Counted from the stretch's first letter, positions 8,763 to 17,713 are shown. The stretch is DNA of 37,883 bases from Marinifilum sp. D737 (GCF_026672275.1 NZ_JANQCD010000040.1:1-37883), one strand, 5' to 3'. Notes: a model not told the origin generated them from the letters alone. Numbers and translations are program-made.

Positions 8763-11700
8763 ATGGACAATATAAAAGATAATGCTTCTGCCGAACAAGT
8801 TCAGCGGGAGTTTAAACCCACATTTGGTGCGTTAAAGAATAAAAACTCCATTTTTATTCTGACTTTCATTCTGATTGCTTTTGGATGGTTCTCGTACCAA
8901 AGCATGCCAAGAGAGTATTTCCCTGAAGTTGTGATACCCAATATCATGATTACAACTCCCTATCCGGGAAACTCTCCTATCGATATTGAAAACCTGGTAA
9001 CCAGACCTATTGAGAAGGAATTAAAATCATTAAAGGGAGTTAAGAAATTAAGCTCGGCTTCCTACGAAGACATGAGTTTAATTGTGGTAGAGTTTAATAC
9101 TGATATTCCGGTAAAGCAAGCTCTGCAAGACACAAAAGACAAGGTTGACAAATCATTAAGTGAATTGCCTGATGATTTGGATACGGATCCAATTGTTGAA
9201 GATGTGGATTTTGCAGATTTTCCAATCCTAAACGTAAACCTTTCGGGTGATTTTGGCTTGGAAGATTTAAAAGAGTTTGCAGAAGAGTTACAAGATAAAT
9301 TTGAAGCACTTCCTGAAGTTTCAGAGGCAGATATCAAAGGTATTGACGAAAGAGAAATTAAAATTAATGCCGATTTGCATAAAATGGAAGCAAACGGTGT
9401 TACTTTCCACGATATCGAATTGGCCATAGGAGATGAAAACGTAACGGTTAGTGCTGGTACATTAATTACTGATAATACAAGAAGAAGTATACGTACAAGT
9501 GCCGACTATACCAGCATGAAACAAATTGAAAACACAATTGTTAAAGTTTCCAATGGTAGAGTAGTTTATCTGAAAGATGTTGCTGAAGTTGAAGATGGTT
9601 ATGAAGAACTTTCTTCCATTTCGAGATTAAATAGCCAACCTGTAGTTTCTTTATCGATTACTAAAAAATCTGGTGAAAACTTATTGGCTGCAACCGATGC
9701 CATTTATAAAATTATTGGTGAGGAAAAAGAAAATGGTTCGCTTCCGAGGGGATTAATCGTAACCGTAACCGATGATACCTCTGAAGATGTTCGCGGTCAG
9801 GTTGCCGATTTGGAGAACTCAATCATCATGGGGATGCTGCTGGTAATAGTCGTTCTTTATCTTTTCATGGGATTAAGAAATGCATTGTTCTCGGGTTTGG
9901 CAATTCCAATGTCAATGTTAATTTCCTTCATCATCCTAAACCAAATTGGTTACACGGTAAATCAAATGGTATTGTTCTCTTTGATTTTGGCATTGGGTAT
10001 GCTTGTTGATAATGCCATTGTGGTAGTCGAAAACGTATACCGACTGCATGAAGAAGGTTTATCGAAATTGGAAGCTACCAAAAAAGGTGTGAGTGAAATT
10101 GCTGGTCCTATTATTTCATCAACGGCAACTACCTTGGCTGCATTCTTCCCATTGCTTTTATGGGGTGGAATCATGGGTGAGTTTATGAAATACCTTCCAA
10201 TTACATTGATTATTGTATTGGCCTCTTCATTGTTTGTTGCATTGATTCTAAACCCGGTATTTACAGCAACTTTTGTAAAGCTAGATGATGTGAACAAAAA
10301 AATGAATAAAAAGAAATTCACTCTTATTGGAAGTTCATTTCTTGTTGTATCGCTGCCTTTCTATATCATGAAGATATTTGGTGTATTGGAAAGCTTCCTA
10401 ATTGCCAATCTTTTAATGCTCATCGGAATTATTGTATTATTCAACCTGCTTGCTTTAAAGCCATTTGCTCGCTGGTTTCAAACCAAATTGCTTGTAATAC
10501 TTGAAAATAGATACGAAAAAACCTTACGATTTGCATTAAAAGGAATCAGACCACTTTTGTTCTTTGTAGGTACATTTATTCTGATGATCGCTTCTATTGC
10601 TTTCTATTTTAGCACGAAACCTTTATTTGTTTTCTTCCCTGATAATGATCCAAAATCCATATATGTAACCATGGAGTTGCCATTGGGAACAGATATTCAC
10701 AAAACAAATGAGCTTACCAAACGTGTTGAGGTAATTGTGAATAAAACCATGGAACCATACGAGGATATAATCCGATCAAAATCAACCAATGTTGGTTCTG
10801 GTAAAGGAGGAATGTTTGAATCAAGTCGTGCAGCCAACAAATCATTAACAACAATTTCGTTTGTTGAATTTAAAGATCGTGGTGGCATTAGCACTTCTGA
10901 AGTTATGAAAGAACTGACTGCAAATTTTGAAGGTTTTGTGGGTGCTAAAATTTTCGTTGAAAAAGATGATCAGGGACCTCCTGTTGGTTACCCAATAAAT
11001 ATTGAGGTTTCAGGAGATGATTTCGAAAATTTATTAATTCAGGCAAATCGCGTTAAGCACTTGATTGATGATGATAGAATTCCTGGTGTTGAAGAGTTGA
11101 AGTTAGATTTGGATCAGGGTAAACCTGAAATGCTAATTAATATAGACCGCGACAAAGTCCGTCGTTTTGGTTTATCCACAAATCAAGTTGCTAGGGCATT
11201 GCGTAATTCACTTTACGGATTAGAGGTTTCTAAATTTAAAGATGGAGAAGACGAATATGACATCATGCTTCGATTGAATGACAAATACCGATATGATGTA
11301 CCTTCATTAATGAATCAAAAAATTAGTGTAATGAGTCCTATCAGTAATAAAATGGTTCAGGTTCCTATTTCGGCCATAGCAGATTACTCTTACGGATCAA
11401 CCTACGAAAGAATTAATCGTATTGAAAATACGCGTGTTGTTACCATTTATTCGAACGTAAAAGAGGGGTTTAATGCTAATATCATTAACACAAGAGTAAG
11501 AGAATTGTTGGCTGATTTCGAAATGCCAAAAGGTTATTCCTATAAACTTACCGGAGAACAAGAAGAGCAAGAGGAAACTCAGGCATTCCTAACCCAGGCA
11601 TTAATGATTGCTTTGGCTTTAATTACTTTAATTTTGGTTTCTCAGTTCAATTCTGCCATTAAGCCACTTATTATCATGATTACAGTACTATTTAGTACAA

Positions 11701-12200
11701 TTGGTGTTTTCTTAGGATTGGGTATTTTCCAAATGCCATTTGTTATTTTGATGACAGGAATTGGTATCATTTCACTTGCAGGAATCGTTGTTAACAATGG
11801 TATTGTTCTGGTGGATTATATTGATTTGTTAAGGAAGAGAAAGATTCAGGAAACCGATATGGCCGATAGAAAATATCTTAGTTCAGCAGAAGAGGTTGAT
11901 TGTATTGCACAAGCGGGTAAAACTCGTTTACGTCCGGTATTACTAACAGCCATTACTACGGTACTAGGTTTATTGCCACTTGCGGTGGGTATGAACTTCG
12001 ATTTTTTCTCTCTATTGAGTGAATTCAATCCACACCTTTCATTTGGTAGTGATAGTACTGCCTTTTGGGGACCAATGTCGTGGACGGTAATATTTGGACT
12101 CACCGTTGCAACTTTCCTAACGCTGATAATTGCACCTGTGATGTTCCGACTTTCTACACAAATTGAGCATCGTTTTTATGATTTTTTCTCAAAGAAATAA
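8763..12200 (+). CDS. RND-family efflux pump, inner-membrane transporter (HAE1/AcrB-like)
   Basis: 1145-residue proton-driven exporter with the RND plan: TM1 near residues 30-47, a large periplasmic porter domain, TM2-6, a second porter domain, TM8-12. The start 'PREYFPEVVIPNIMITTPYPGNSPIDIENLVTRPIE' is diagnostic. The TM4 proton-relay motif reads 'LGMLVDNAIVVVENV': D416 is kept, but the second Asp of the AcrB DD pair is N417. In TM10 the AcrB lysine region reads 'GIVVNNGIVLVDY', a combination I associate with a Bacteroidota RND branch. The loop at about 510-535 (VNKKMNKKKFTLIG) precedes two extra hydrophobic segments between the halves, which helps explain the length above AcrB (about 1050). 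Substrate (drug, detergent, lipid) cannot be read. Last gene of the operon. Confidence 0.95.
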   Translation: MDNIKDNASAEQVQREFKPTFGALKNKNSIFILTFILIAFGWFSYQSMPREYFPEVVIPNIMITTPYPGNSPIDIENLVTRPIEKELKSLKGVKKLSSASYEDMSLIVVEFNTDIPVKQALQDTKDKVDKSLSELPDDLDTDPIVEDVDFADFPILNVNLSGDFGLEDLKEFAEELQDKFEALPEVSEADIKGIDEREIKINADLHKMEANGVTFHDIELAIGDENVTVSAGTLITDNTRRSIRTSADYTSMKQIENTIVKVSNGRVVYLKDVAEVEDGYEELSSISRLNSQPVVSLSITKKSGENLLAATDAIYKIIGEEKENGSLPRGLIVTVTDDTSEDVRGQVADLENSIIMGMLLVIVVLYLFMGLRNALFSGLAIPMSMLISFIILNQIGYTVNQMVLFSLILALGMLVDNAIVVVENVYRLHEEGLSKLEATKKGVSEIAGPIISSTATTLAAFFPLLLWGGIMGEFMKYLPITLIIVLASSLFVALILNPVFTATFVKLDDVNKKMNKKKFTLIGSSFLVVSLPFYIMKIFGVLESFLIANLLMLIGIIVLFNLLALKPFARWFQTKLLVILENRYEKTLRFALKGIRPLLFFVGTFILMIASIAFYFSTKPLFVFFPDNDPKSIYVTMELPLGTDIHKTNELTKRVEVIVNKTMEPYEDIIRSKSTNVGSGKGGMFESSRAANKSLTTISFVEFKDRGGISTSEVMKELTANFEGFVGAKIFVEKDDQGPPVGYPINIEVSGDDFENLLIQANRVKHLIDDDRIPGVEELKLDLDQGKPEMLINIDRDKVRRFGLSTNQVARALRNSLYGLEVSKFKDGEDEYDIMLRLNDKYRYDVPSLMNQKISVMSPISNKMVQVPISAIADYSYGSTYERINRIENTRVVTIYSNVKEGFNANIINTRVRELLADFEMPKGYSYKLTGEQEEQEETQAFLTQALMIALALITLILVSQFNSAIKPLIIMITVLFSTIGVFLGLGIFQMPFVILMTGIGIISLAGIVVNNGIVLVDYIDLLRKRKIQETDMADRKYLSSAEEVDCIAQAGKTRLRPVLLTAITTVLGLLPLAVGMNFDFFSLLSEFNPHLSFGSDSTAFWGPMSWTVIFGLTVATFLTLIIAPVMFRLSTQIEHRFYDFFSKK

Positions 12201-12220
12201 GCATATACAACAATAATAGA

Positions 12221-12246
12221 AAAGCCGACTATTTGTCGGCTTTTTT
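12221..12246 (+). terminator. Terminator of the efflux operon
   Basis: AAAGCCGAC (12221-12229), loop TATTT, GTCGGCTTT (12235-12243), then TTTATTA. A 9-bp perfect stem with a T-tract 20 bp after the RND stop codon. Confidence 0.9.
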
Positions 12247-12583
12247 ATTATCCTAATAACGATGGTGTTTTCAGACATGCATCATATAAACAATATGTAT
12301 TTGTTGAAAAAAATATTTGTCTTATATCATTTGCATTTATTATCTTCATGTATCTTAAATTACAATTGATAACATGCTGATTTAATCAATTTTATCCAAT
12401 TATTTATTAAAAATTAAAATGATTTTTTCATCATTAAATATGCTTTGTTTATCCACAAAAATCGATGGTAAATAAAATGAACCAAACTGTTTTTGGGCAA
12501 AAACATAATAATTCGTAATTTTTTAAAAATGAGTTTGTTATTTCCAATCAACCAAATTAATCATATTCACTAAACCTTTAAAC
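12247..12583. other. Intergenic region before the one-TM protein gene
   Basis: AT-rich, with no small ORF I can support. It holds one perfect consensus DnaA-type 9-mer, TTATCCACA (12449-12457), and a perfect 7-bp inverted repeat GTTTTTG-GG-CAAAAAC (12489-12504) about 80 bp before the next start codon, which could be an operator. A single DnaA box is not evidence for an origin. Confidence 0.5.
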
Positions 12584-13177
12584 ATGGAAATCATCTCGGT
12601 AATACTGCAAATTTTAATCTTAGCTGCCCTTGCTTTCATCATTTCCTTTTTAATTCAGGAAAAGAGAAATTCTGCCGCAAATTCAAGTGTAGAAGAAGCT
12701 GAATCAGAAGTGAAAGAATCAACCACAAACTCGCTTCCTGCTTCCGATGAGAAGAGAGAAGAATTTCTTCGAATCAATGCTTTTTTTATGAAGATTTTGT
12801 GCGAGAAAAAGAGCAAGAGTAACTTTAAAAGGCTTCAGAAAGAGTTTTTGGAGCTTGGAACGCGACTGTACTATTTAGCTTCGGAACTAACCATTCGGAA
12901 GTTTTTAGAATTTAAATCTCTAAGTTCTTTTGTTGAAGGAACAGTACACGAACACAAGATTGCTTTGTTATGGTTTGCCGAGTTTAATGTTTTGCTCCGA
13001 AAAGATTTGGGATTGGAAACCTCTCCGGAACAAATAAAGGATTATCTAAACATCATTCTTACCTATTGGGACGAAGATGAAATGGAAAAACAGGAGTTGG
13101 ATGATTTAAAAGATCAACTGGCTGATTCCATAGACAATTACTTTAGTGTGTTCAATGTAGGGACATCTTTAAACTAA
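12584..13177 (+). CDS. Single-pass membrane-anchored helical protein, unknown function
   Basis: Not recognised. The 197 residues start with a hydrophobic segment (about 4-27, 'IISVILQILILAALAFIISFLI') followed by a positive QEKRN, so the N-terminus anchors the protein in the inner membrane with the rest probably cytoplasmic. After a Ser/Glu-rich linker (28-60) comes an alpha-helical domain (about 60-197), strongly charged, with 'FLRINAFFMKILCEKK', 'IALLWFAEFNVLLRKDLGLE' and a very acidic end 'YWDEDEMEKQELDDLKDQL'. No catalytic motif. It is transcribed alone, ends at a bidirectional terminator, and is convergent with the GH16-like gene. A real gene by length and codon pattern; its function is open. 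Confidence 0.75.
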   Translation: MEIISVILQILILAALAFIISFLIQEKRNSAANSSVEEAESEVKESTTNSLPASDEKREEFLRINAFFMKILCEKKSKSNFKRLQKEFLELGTRLYYLASELTIRKFLEFKSLSSFVEGTVHEHKIALLWFAEFNVLLRKDLGLETSPEQIKDYLNIILTYWDEDEMEKQELDDLKDQLADSIDNYFSVFNVGTSLN

Positions 13178-13203
13178 AAAAAGTGCCTTTCGGCACTTTT
13201 TTT
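13176..13203. terminator. Bidirectional terminator
   Basis: AAGTGCC (13181-13187), loop TTTC, GGCACTT (13192-13198), with A-run before and T-run after extending the pairing on both sides. It serves the plus gene ending at 13177 and the minus gene ending at 13211. Confidence 0.9.
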
Positions 13204-13210
13204 ATTGTAT

Positions 13211-14620
13211 TTATTTTCTTTGATAACATCGTATCCAATCAATCTCCATTTCAGCATTCAAATCATTTCTTGCTTCTTTTACTGCGAGGCTAAAGTTCAG
13301 ATACATTGGATCTTGAGGGATTCCTGATGTTTGAGTTTTTACAGGCACATCATTAATTTTCCACACCAATTCGTTTGCACTCCAATCAAGTGAATATATA
13401 AAATATCCTTTACTCAAATCAATTCCTTTTACTTTGAACTCACTCTTCTGCGGAGAATTTTCACTTCCCCAAAAATTGGCATTCATTATTTTTCCTCCAT
13501 TAAAGGTTTTAAAAATATCGATATGCGGTAAGCTTTTGTCTGCAACCATCCAGAATGAATTCTGAACCTGGGCAGGGTTTTTCACTTTAATCTTAGCTTC
13601 GAATCTTCCGAACTTTTGGCGAAATGAATTACCTGTATTAATAATGGCCGAAGTATAATCGAACTTTTTAGGCACAAACCCTAAATTTGGAGTCCAAACC
13701 AATCCTTCTTTTGTTTCTTTTTTTGCCAGCAGGCAAGCTGATGATCCTGAAATTTTAACATTTTCACCATCAGTAAATGTATGCAAGTCCGAATCTAATG
13801 AATATCCTTTATCCATTAATTTATCTCCCCAATAATAACGGGTAATCCATTTATTGGAGTCTAAATTTCCAGCATCGAATTCTTCCGAGAAAGTTAATTC
13901 CCATTTCTTAATTTCTTCAAATGGATTTTTGTCTTTTAACTTGAAATGCTTAACAAATTTCTCTGATGATTTTAAGCTATTGTACTCTTGAAGCTTCTTA
14001 AAATCCTCTGTTTTTTCGAATCGTTTTTTATCCAAAAGAAATGCTTTCTCTTCTTTAAATTCTTCCGAGCTTATTCTTTCCTCAAGTTGGTAATATTTCT
14101 GCAATTCGGATGATTTATCTACCACATTGTAGATTCTTAAGGCTTTGGACTTTTTAAACTTGAAGTACTCTTTTAATCTAGCAGAGCTTTTTAGTCTTTT
14201 GTATTCCGATATTTCATCAGCATTTTCCTTTTTATTCAGTTTTGATGATTTCATCAGCGCTTCCAATTCTTTAAAGCGCGCTAAATCGTCTGATTCTGCA
14301 ACCAAATTAAAAGTAGATAATTCTGACGAATCTTTTAATCGAAAATAGGTTTTAAACTTTTTGGATCGCTGATACTTTTTAAAAGCTCTCTCTTCCTGAT
14401 ACAGCTCACTCCTTTTAAAGGATTTGCTTTCTATCATTTTTTTATTTCTCTTGAATTCATCAGATAATACCAACAATTCAAGTTCATTAAACTGCTTTAA
14501 TTCATCCGATTTCGAGAACTGTTCAAATTCTTCAAAATCACTTCTAAGTTCATCTCTTTTTTTCTCGATAGCAACAGTATTTGATGCCTTACGAAGTTTT
14601 GATGCTAAAAAAAAGCCCAT
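13211..14620 (-). CDS. Three-repeat helical protein fused to a catalytically dead GH16-like (laminarinase-fold) domain
   Basis: 469 residues without signal peptide or TM, so probably cytoplasmic. Residues 26-230 consist of three tandem repeats of about 72, 60 and 73 residues (26-97, 98-157, 158-230), each very rich in Lys, Glu, Ser and Phe. Each opens as S-x-x-L-x-x-(F/Y)-N with a second S-x-x-L 12 residues later, and each closes as S-x-x-(F/L)-x-x-(Y/H)-F-x-(L/F)-K, e.g. 'KFKTYFRLKD', 'RLKEYFKFKK', 'KFVKHFKLKD'. Residues 240-469 have a GH16/concanavalin-like fold: 'WELTFSEEFDAGNLDSNKW', 'GRFEAKIKVKN', 'EMEIDWIRCYQ'. The catalytic E-x-D-x-x-E motif reads H366-I-D368-I-F-K371: both glutamates are gone, so hydrolysis is unlikely and glycan binding or a structural role is more plausible. 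It follows the TonB gene by 100 bp on the same strand. Confidence 0.8.
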   Translation of the reverse strand: MGFFLASKLRKASNTVAIEKKRDELRSDFEEFEQFSKSDELKQFNELELLVLSDEFKRNKKMIESKSFKRSELYQEERAFKKYQRSKKFKTYFRLKDSSELSTFNLVAESDDLARFKELEALMKSSKLNKKENADEISEYKRLKSSARLKEYFKFKKSKALRIYNVVDKSSELQKYYQLEERISSEEFKEEKAFLLDKKRFEKTEDFKKLQEYNSLKSSEKFVKHFKLKDKNPFEEIKKWELTFSEEFDAGNLDSNKWITRYYWGDKLMDKGYSLDSDLHTFTDGENVKISGSSACLLAKKETKEGLVWTPNLGFVPKKFDYTSAIINTGNSFRQKFGRFEAKIKVKNPAQVQNSFWMVADKSLPHIDIFKTFNGGKIMNANFWGSENSPQKSEFKVKGIDLSKGYFIYSLDWSANELVWKINDVPVKTQTSGIPQDPMYLNFSLAVKEARNDLNAEMEIDWIRCYQRK

Positions 14621-14720
14621 ATTTTTTAATTCTTTAGGATAAAAACGAATGCCAATTTAAATAATATCGGTAAATAATCATAATCCGAATTAGTATGAAT
14701 AGAAGAATGACAATTGTTTC

Positions 14721-15545
14721 TTACTGCTTTACAAAGTTATAGGTAATTGTCCCAATCTGAGTTTGTGGACTTGTATTACTTACATTGAATCTTGATCGAT
14801 TGGTTGCATCCAAAGCAGCCTCGAACAAACAATCGTCCTGAACACTGCATTGATCTTTTACTATTTTAGATTCAACCACTCTTCCACTACGGCTAACACC
14901 GATTTTTACAACAATTTTACCTTCGCCTTCGCACTTAAAAACCGGAATGGGTAAATAGATCTTATGACGTCCCTCAAGACTATAATAAACACTACTTGGA
15001 CCACTATATTCTATACTTTGCAATGAGTCCAAAACTCTTTGTTTTTCTCTGGCTTCAGCAATGCTTAAACTATCCTTTTTATATTCGTTTAAGCCATCCT
15101 TGCCTTCGGAAGTGTCATCGGATCCATACTCATCCAAATTCTTCTTAATCTCATCAATCATATCCTCCACCTTCTGTTTAGGATCGGAATTTGATTTTTT
15201 AACATTTTGGTTTACGGCAATTGATCGCAGAAGTTTGTCTACACTTTCGTTTATTTCAGATTTTTTTTCTTCGATCTCTTTCTTAATCTCTTCTTCTTTC
15301 TCTTCCAGAATTTGTTCGACTATTTCCTGCGGGATATCAATAAAAATTTCTGCCTCGAGAAACTCTCTCTTGGTGTGAAGTTTAAAGGAAAACAGAAGAA
15401 TTAAAAGAATCATGTGAAAGGCTAAAGTACCCATCACACCATATTTATTTCTCTTTAAGAATCCCTGAAATTCAGATACCACATAAGGAACAAATTCTTT
15501 GATTTGTTCAACCAATATTTTTCCTATTTCAGAAAGTGATTTCAT
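14721..15545 (-). CDS. TonB-family energy transducer
   Basis: 274-residue inner-membrane protein that would couple the proton-motive force (via ExbB/ExbD, not in this window) to TonB-dependent receptors. A cytoplasmic N-terminus of about 36 residues is longer than in E. coli TonB. It is followed by one TM (about 37-56, 'GVMGTLAFHMILLILLFSFKL'), a Glu/Lys-rich periplasmic coiled-coil-like spacer (about 65-165) in place of the Pro-rich TonB spacer, and a C-terminal TonB domain with 'GEGKIVVKIGVSRSGRVVESKIVKDQC' and 'ITYNFVKQ'. Two cysteines in that domain (CSVQDDC) could form a disulfide. A terminator separates it from the MORN-like gene upstream, so it probably has its own promoter. The GH16-like gene lies 100 bp downstream. 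Assignment to the large TonB superfamily is firm; the partner receptor is not known. Confidence 0.85.
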   Translation of the reverse strand: MKSLSEIGKILVEQIKEFVPYVVSEFQGFLKRNKYGVMGTLAFHMILLILLFSFKLHTKREFLEAEIFIDIPQEIVEQILEEKEEEIKKEIEEKKSEINESVDKLLRSIAVNQNVKKSNSDPKQKVEDMIDEIKKNLDEYGSDDTSEGKDGLNEYKKDSLSIAEAREKQRVLDSLQSIEYSGPSSVYYSLEGRHKIYLPIPVFKCEGEGKIVVKIGVSRSGRVVESKIVKDQCSVQDDCLFEAALDATNRSRFNVSNTSPQTQIGTITYNFVKQ

Positions 15546-15644
15546 ATTTCTTATATCCTAAATTCTTAAAGCTTCTGCAATATTAACGAATCTTATTCAA
15601 AATTATTAAGAAATAAACGGGACACCAAGCCTAATTACTCTAAA

Positions 15645-15680
15645 AAGAAGAAAGCCGCCTAATAAAATTAAGCGACTTTC
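15645..15680 (-). terminator. Terminator after the YwqK/MORN-like gene
   Basis: Plus-strand arms AAAGCCGCCTAA (15651-15662) and TTAAGCGACTTT (15668-15679) pair over 12 bp with two wobbles, loop TAAAA. Read on the minus strand, the stem is followed by a T-rich run (cttctttttag), about 30 bp after the stop at 15707. It separates this gene from the TonB gene. Confidence 0.8.
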
Positions 15681-15706
15681 AAAAAAACTTCTATCATCTT
15701 ATTTTA

Positions 15707-16174
15707 CTAAAACTTCCGTTCTTTAATTAAATTGCCTTCAGCATCCCAAATGAACCAAGTTCCGACCTTCTTGCCTTCGTAATACTCCATTTCATAGCGC
15801 TTTACGCCATTATCGTCCCAAATGTGCCACATGCCGTGCTTTTTATTCTTTTTGTAATTTGCTTCGGCAATTTTAACTGATTTATCATTCCAGGTAATCC
15901 AGGTTCCATCCATTAAACCTTTTACATAGGATCTGACTTCCTGAATTTTTTCATTTTCGAAGTAAAGAGTAATTTTCCCATTTCTCTTTCCTTCTTCAAT
16001 ATTCATTTCGATTCTTTTTACACCACTTTCATAAAATTCGGTATATGTTCCGGTGTATAAATCTCCATTTGTAGTGTAATATAATCCCTCTATCTCTTCA
16101 ATGCTTTGAGAAAAAGAGTGATTCGCAACCAGGCAAAACAGTATGCCAAAGATTACTCCAAGTCTTTTTATCAT
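15707..16174 (-). CDS. Secreted YwqK/MORN-like repeat protein
   Basis: 155 residues with a signal peptide (MIKRLGVIFGILFCLVANHSFSQ, about 23), so periplasmic or secreted. The mature part is built of MORN-2/YwqK-like repeats: 'YYTTNGDLYTGTYTEFYESGVKRIEMN', 'YFENEKIQEVRSYVKGLMDGTW', 'YKKNKKHGMWHIWDDNGVKRYEMEYYEGKKVGTWFIWDAEGN', with the typical G-x-W and Y-x-x-G-K turns at about 22-23 residue spacing. In databases such proteins are often called 'toxin-antitoxin system YwqK family antitoxin', a label I would not trust here. It lies 10 bp downstream of the carboxypeptidase-regulatory-like gene and probably shares its transcript. Molecular role unknown. Confidence 0.8.
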   Translation of the reverse strand: MIKRLGVIFGILFCLVANHSFSQSIEEIEGLYYTTNGDLYTGTYTEFYESGVKRIEMNIEEGKRNGKITLYFENEKIQEVRSYVKGLMDGTWITWNDKSVKIAEANYKKNKKHGMWHIWDDNGVKRYEMEYYEGKKVGTWFIWDAEGNLIKERKF

Positions 16175-16184
16175 TTACTCTTTA

Positions 16185-16556
16185 TTAGTCCTTTTTAAGT
16201 ACCAGGCGAATTACATTGTTCTTGCCGCTTACGTTTACTTCTTTCATTTTATTATCGGTGTATGAAATGTAGCTAGACAAAACATTGTATTTTCCAGGAA
16301 CTACATTGTCAATTTTAAAGTTACCGTCAAAATCGGTATACACAGTTTCTTTCGATCCTTCAAAACGGATAGCTACACCAACCAATGCTTCACCGGTTTG
16401 GTTATCCAAAACTACACCTGAAAGACTTGTTGTTTCAATGGCTGCCAATTCTGTTGCTTCTATTTCTTTGTCACCATTAGGTGTAACTACTTTGATTGCC
16501 TGACTTTCTAGTCCAACAACAAGTAATGCGATAAAAAGGAAAACAAGCTTTTTCAT
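16185..16556 (-). CDS. Free-standing secreted carboxypeptidase-regulatory-like (CarboxypepD_reg) domain protein
   Basis: 123 residues: a signal peptide (about 20, ending 'LESQA'), a short linker, then a single transthyretin-like/CarboxypepD_reg beta-sandwich from about 45 to 121 ('LSGVVLDNQTGEALVGVAIRFEGSKETVYTDFDGNFKIDNVVPGKYNVLSSYISY'). This domain normally forms the N-terminus of Bacteroidota TonB-dependent receptors; here it stands alone, with no plug or barrel and no frameshifted barrel remains downstream. It is first in a two-gene unit with the MORN-like gene. It might be a periplasmic interaction partner of TonB-type systems, but that is inference. Confidence 0.85.
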   Translation of the reverse strand: MKKLVFLFIALLVVGLESQAIKVVTPNGDKEIEATELAAIETTSLSGVVLDNQTGEALVGVAIRFEGSKETVYTDFDGNFKIDNVVPGKYNVLSSYISYTDNKMKEVNVSGKNNVIRLVLKKD

Positions 16557-16783
16557 TGTTTCTAAATTTTATGTTTTAGTAATAAATCCTCTAATTATTA
16601 TTCAAATTTCTTTCTCAATAATGAACTTAATTTGTTTATCTTTAATTGAAATCAAATTATATTTTTGATTTACTGATTAATAACACTACAAAAATAAGCT
16701 GGCATTTTTTAATCTTGATTAGAAGAAGCTTATCAAAACCTTAAGTGTTGGTTAACTTTTTATTGAGATAATATTACAAAAGG

Positions 16784-17494
16784 ATGATTTCTCAGTTAAA
16801 TAGCAGGATATCTGGAATATGGGGTGATTTTATTAATCTGTTTTATCCCAACATTTGTCAGTCGTGTGGTAATGTTTTATTTAAAAATGAGCATGCCATT
16901 TGCAGTCGTTGTTTGTATCAAATTCCTAAAACCGATTTTCACCTACAGAAAAATAATCCTGTTTCAATTCTTTTCTGGGGAAGAGTAAAAATAGAATATG
17001 CAAGTTCTTACTTTACATTTGCCAAAGGAAGTAAGTTTCAAAAACTAATTCACAAACTGAAATATCATCACAGAACTGATATTGGTATTGAACTTGGAAA
17101 ACAGCTTGCCCACCAATTAAAAAACTCAAAGTTTTTTGATGATATTGATCTCATTGTGCCGGTTCCATTACATCCAAAAAAACAGAAAATTCGTGGATAC
17201 AATCAAGCAGAAGTAATTGCCAAAGGAATGAGTGAAATTATGAAACTTGAGGTAAATATTTCAAATCTTTACCGTTCAGTTCATACCCAATCGCAAACCA
17301 GGAAATCTAAATTGGAGCGTTGGGAAAATGTTGATAATATATTTAAGCTTCATAAAACCAAGTTGTTTGAGGAAAAACATATTTTGTTGGTTGATGATGT
17401 TGTAACAACTGGTTCTACCCTGGAAGCATGTGCACAAGCAATTTTAGAAGCAAAAGGTAGCAAAGTAAGTATTGCTACCTTGGCATATGCTTAA
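16784..17494 (+). CDS. ComF-family phosphoribosyltransferase-like protein
   Basis: 236 residues, the usual ComF size. An N-terminal zinc-binding knuckle has C25-x2-C28 and C40-x2-C43 ('CQSCG', 'CSRC'). The C-terminal type I phosphoribosyltransferase domain carries the PRPP-binding loop 'HILLVDDVVTTGSTLEAC' around residues 199-216 and the family's 'RGYNQAEVIAKG' and 'RSVHTQSQTRKSKLERWENV' signatures. ComF proteins in naturally competent bacteria help bring in single-stranded DNA, but many non-competent bacteria keep the gene and the enzymatic activity is not established. Alone on the plus strand, divergent from the secreted-protein unit. Confidence 0.93.
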   Translation: MISQLNSRISGIWGDFINLFYPNICQSCGNVLFKNEHAICSRCLYQIPKTDFHLQKNNPVSILFWGRVKIEYASSYFTFAKGSKFQKLIHKLKYHHRTDIGIELGKQLAHQLKNSKFFDDIDLIVPVPLHPKKQKIRGYNQAEVIAKGMSEIMKLEVNISNLYRSVHTQSQTRKSKLERWENVDNIFKLHKTKLFEEKHILLVDDVVTTGSTLEACAQAILEAKGSKVSIATLAYA

Positions 17495-17713
17495 TTCAGA
17501 CCTAGCCTAATCTTATAATGATGTATGTTCGATTGAAACAATATCATATAAGTATCTGCTAGATTTACTAAAGCTTTTAGCTTTCAAATTACTGAATTGA
17601 CTTTTTAAAAGCCAACGGCTAAGTACTAAGAGCCAATAGCTTGACCCTTTACATCTATGTGATGAAAATAATAAGCAATAAGGGCATCTCATGTAGAACT
17701 GATATCAAATAGA

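Noticed and set aside
9062-9427. 121-codon minus ORF inside the RND gene
   Set aside because: Ser-rich antisense shadow of a well-conserved coding region.
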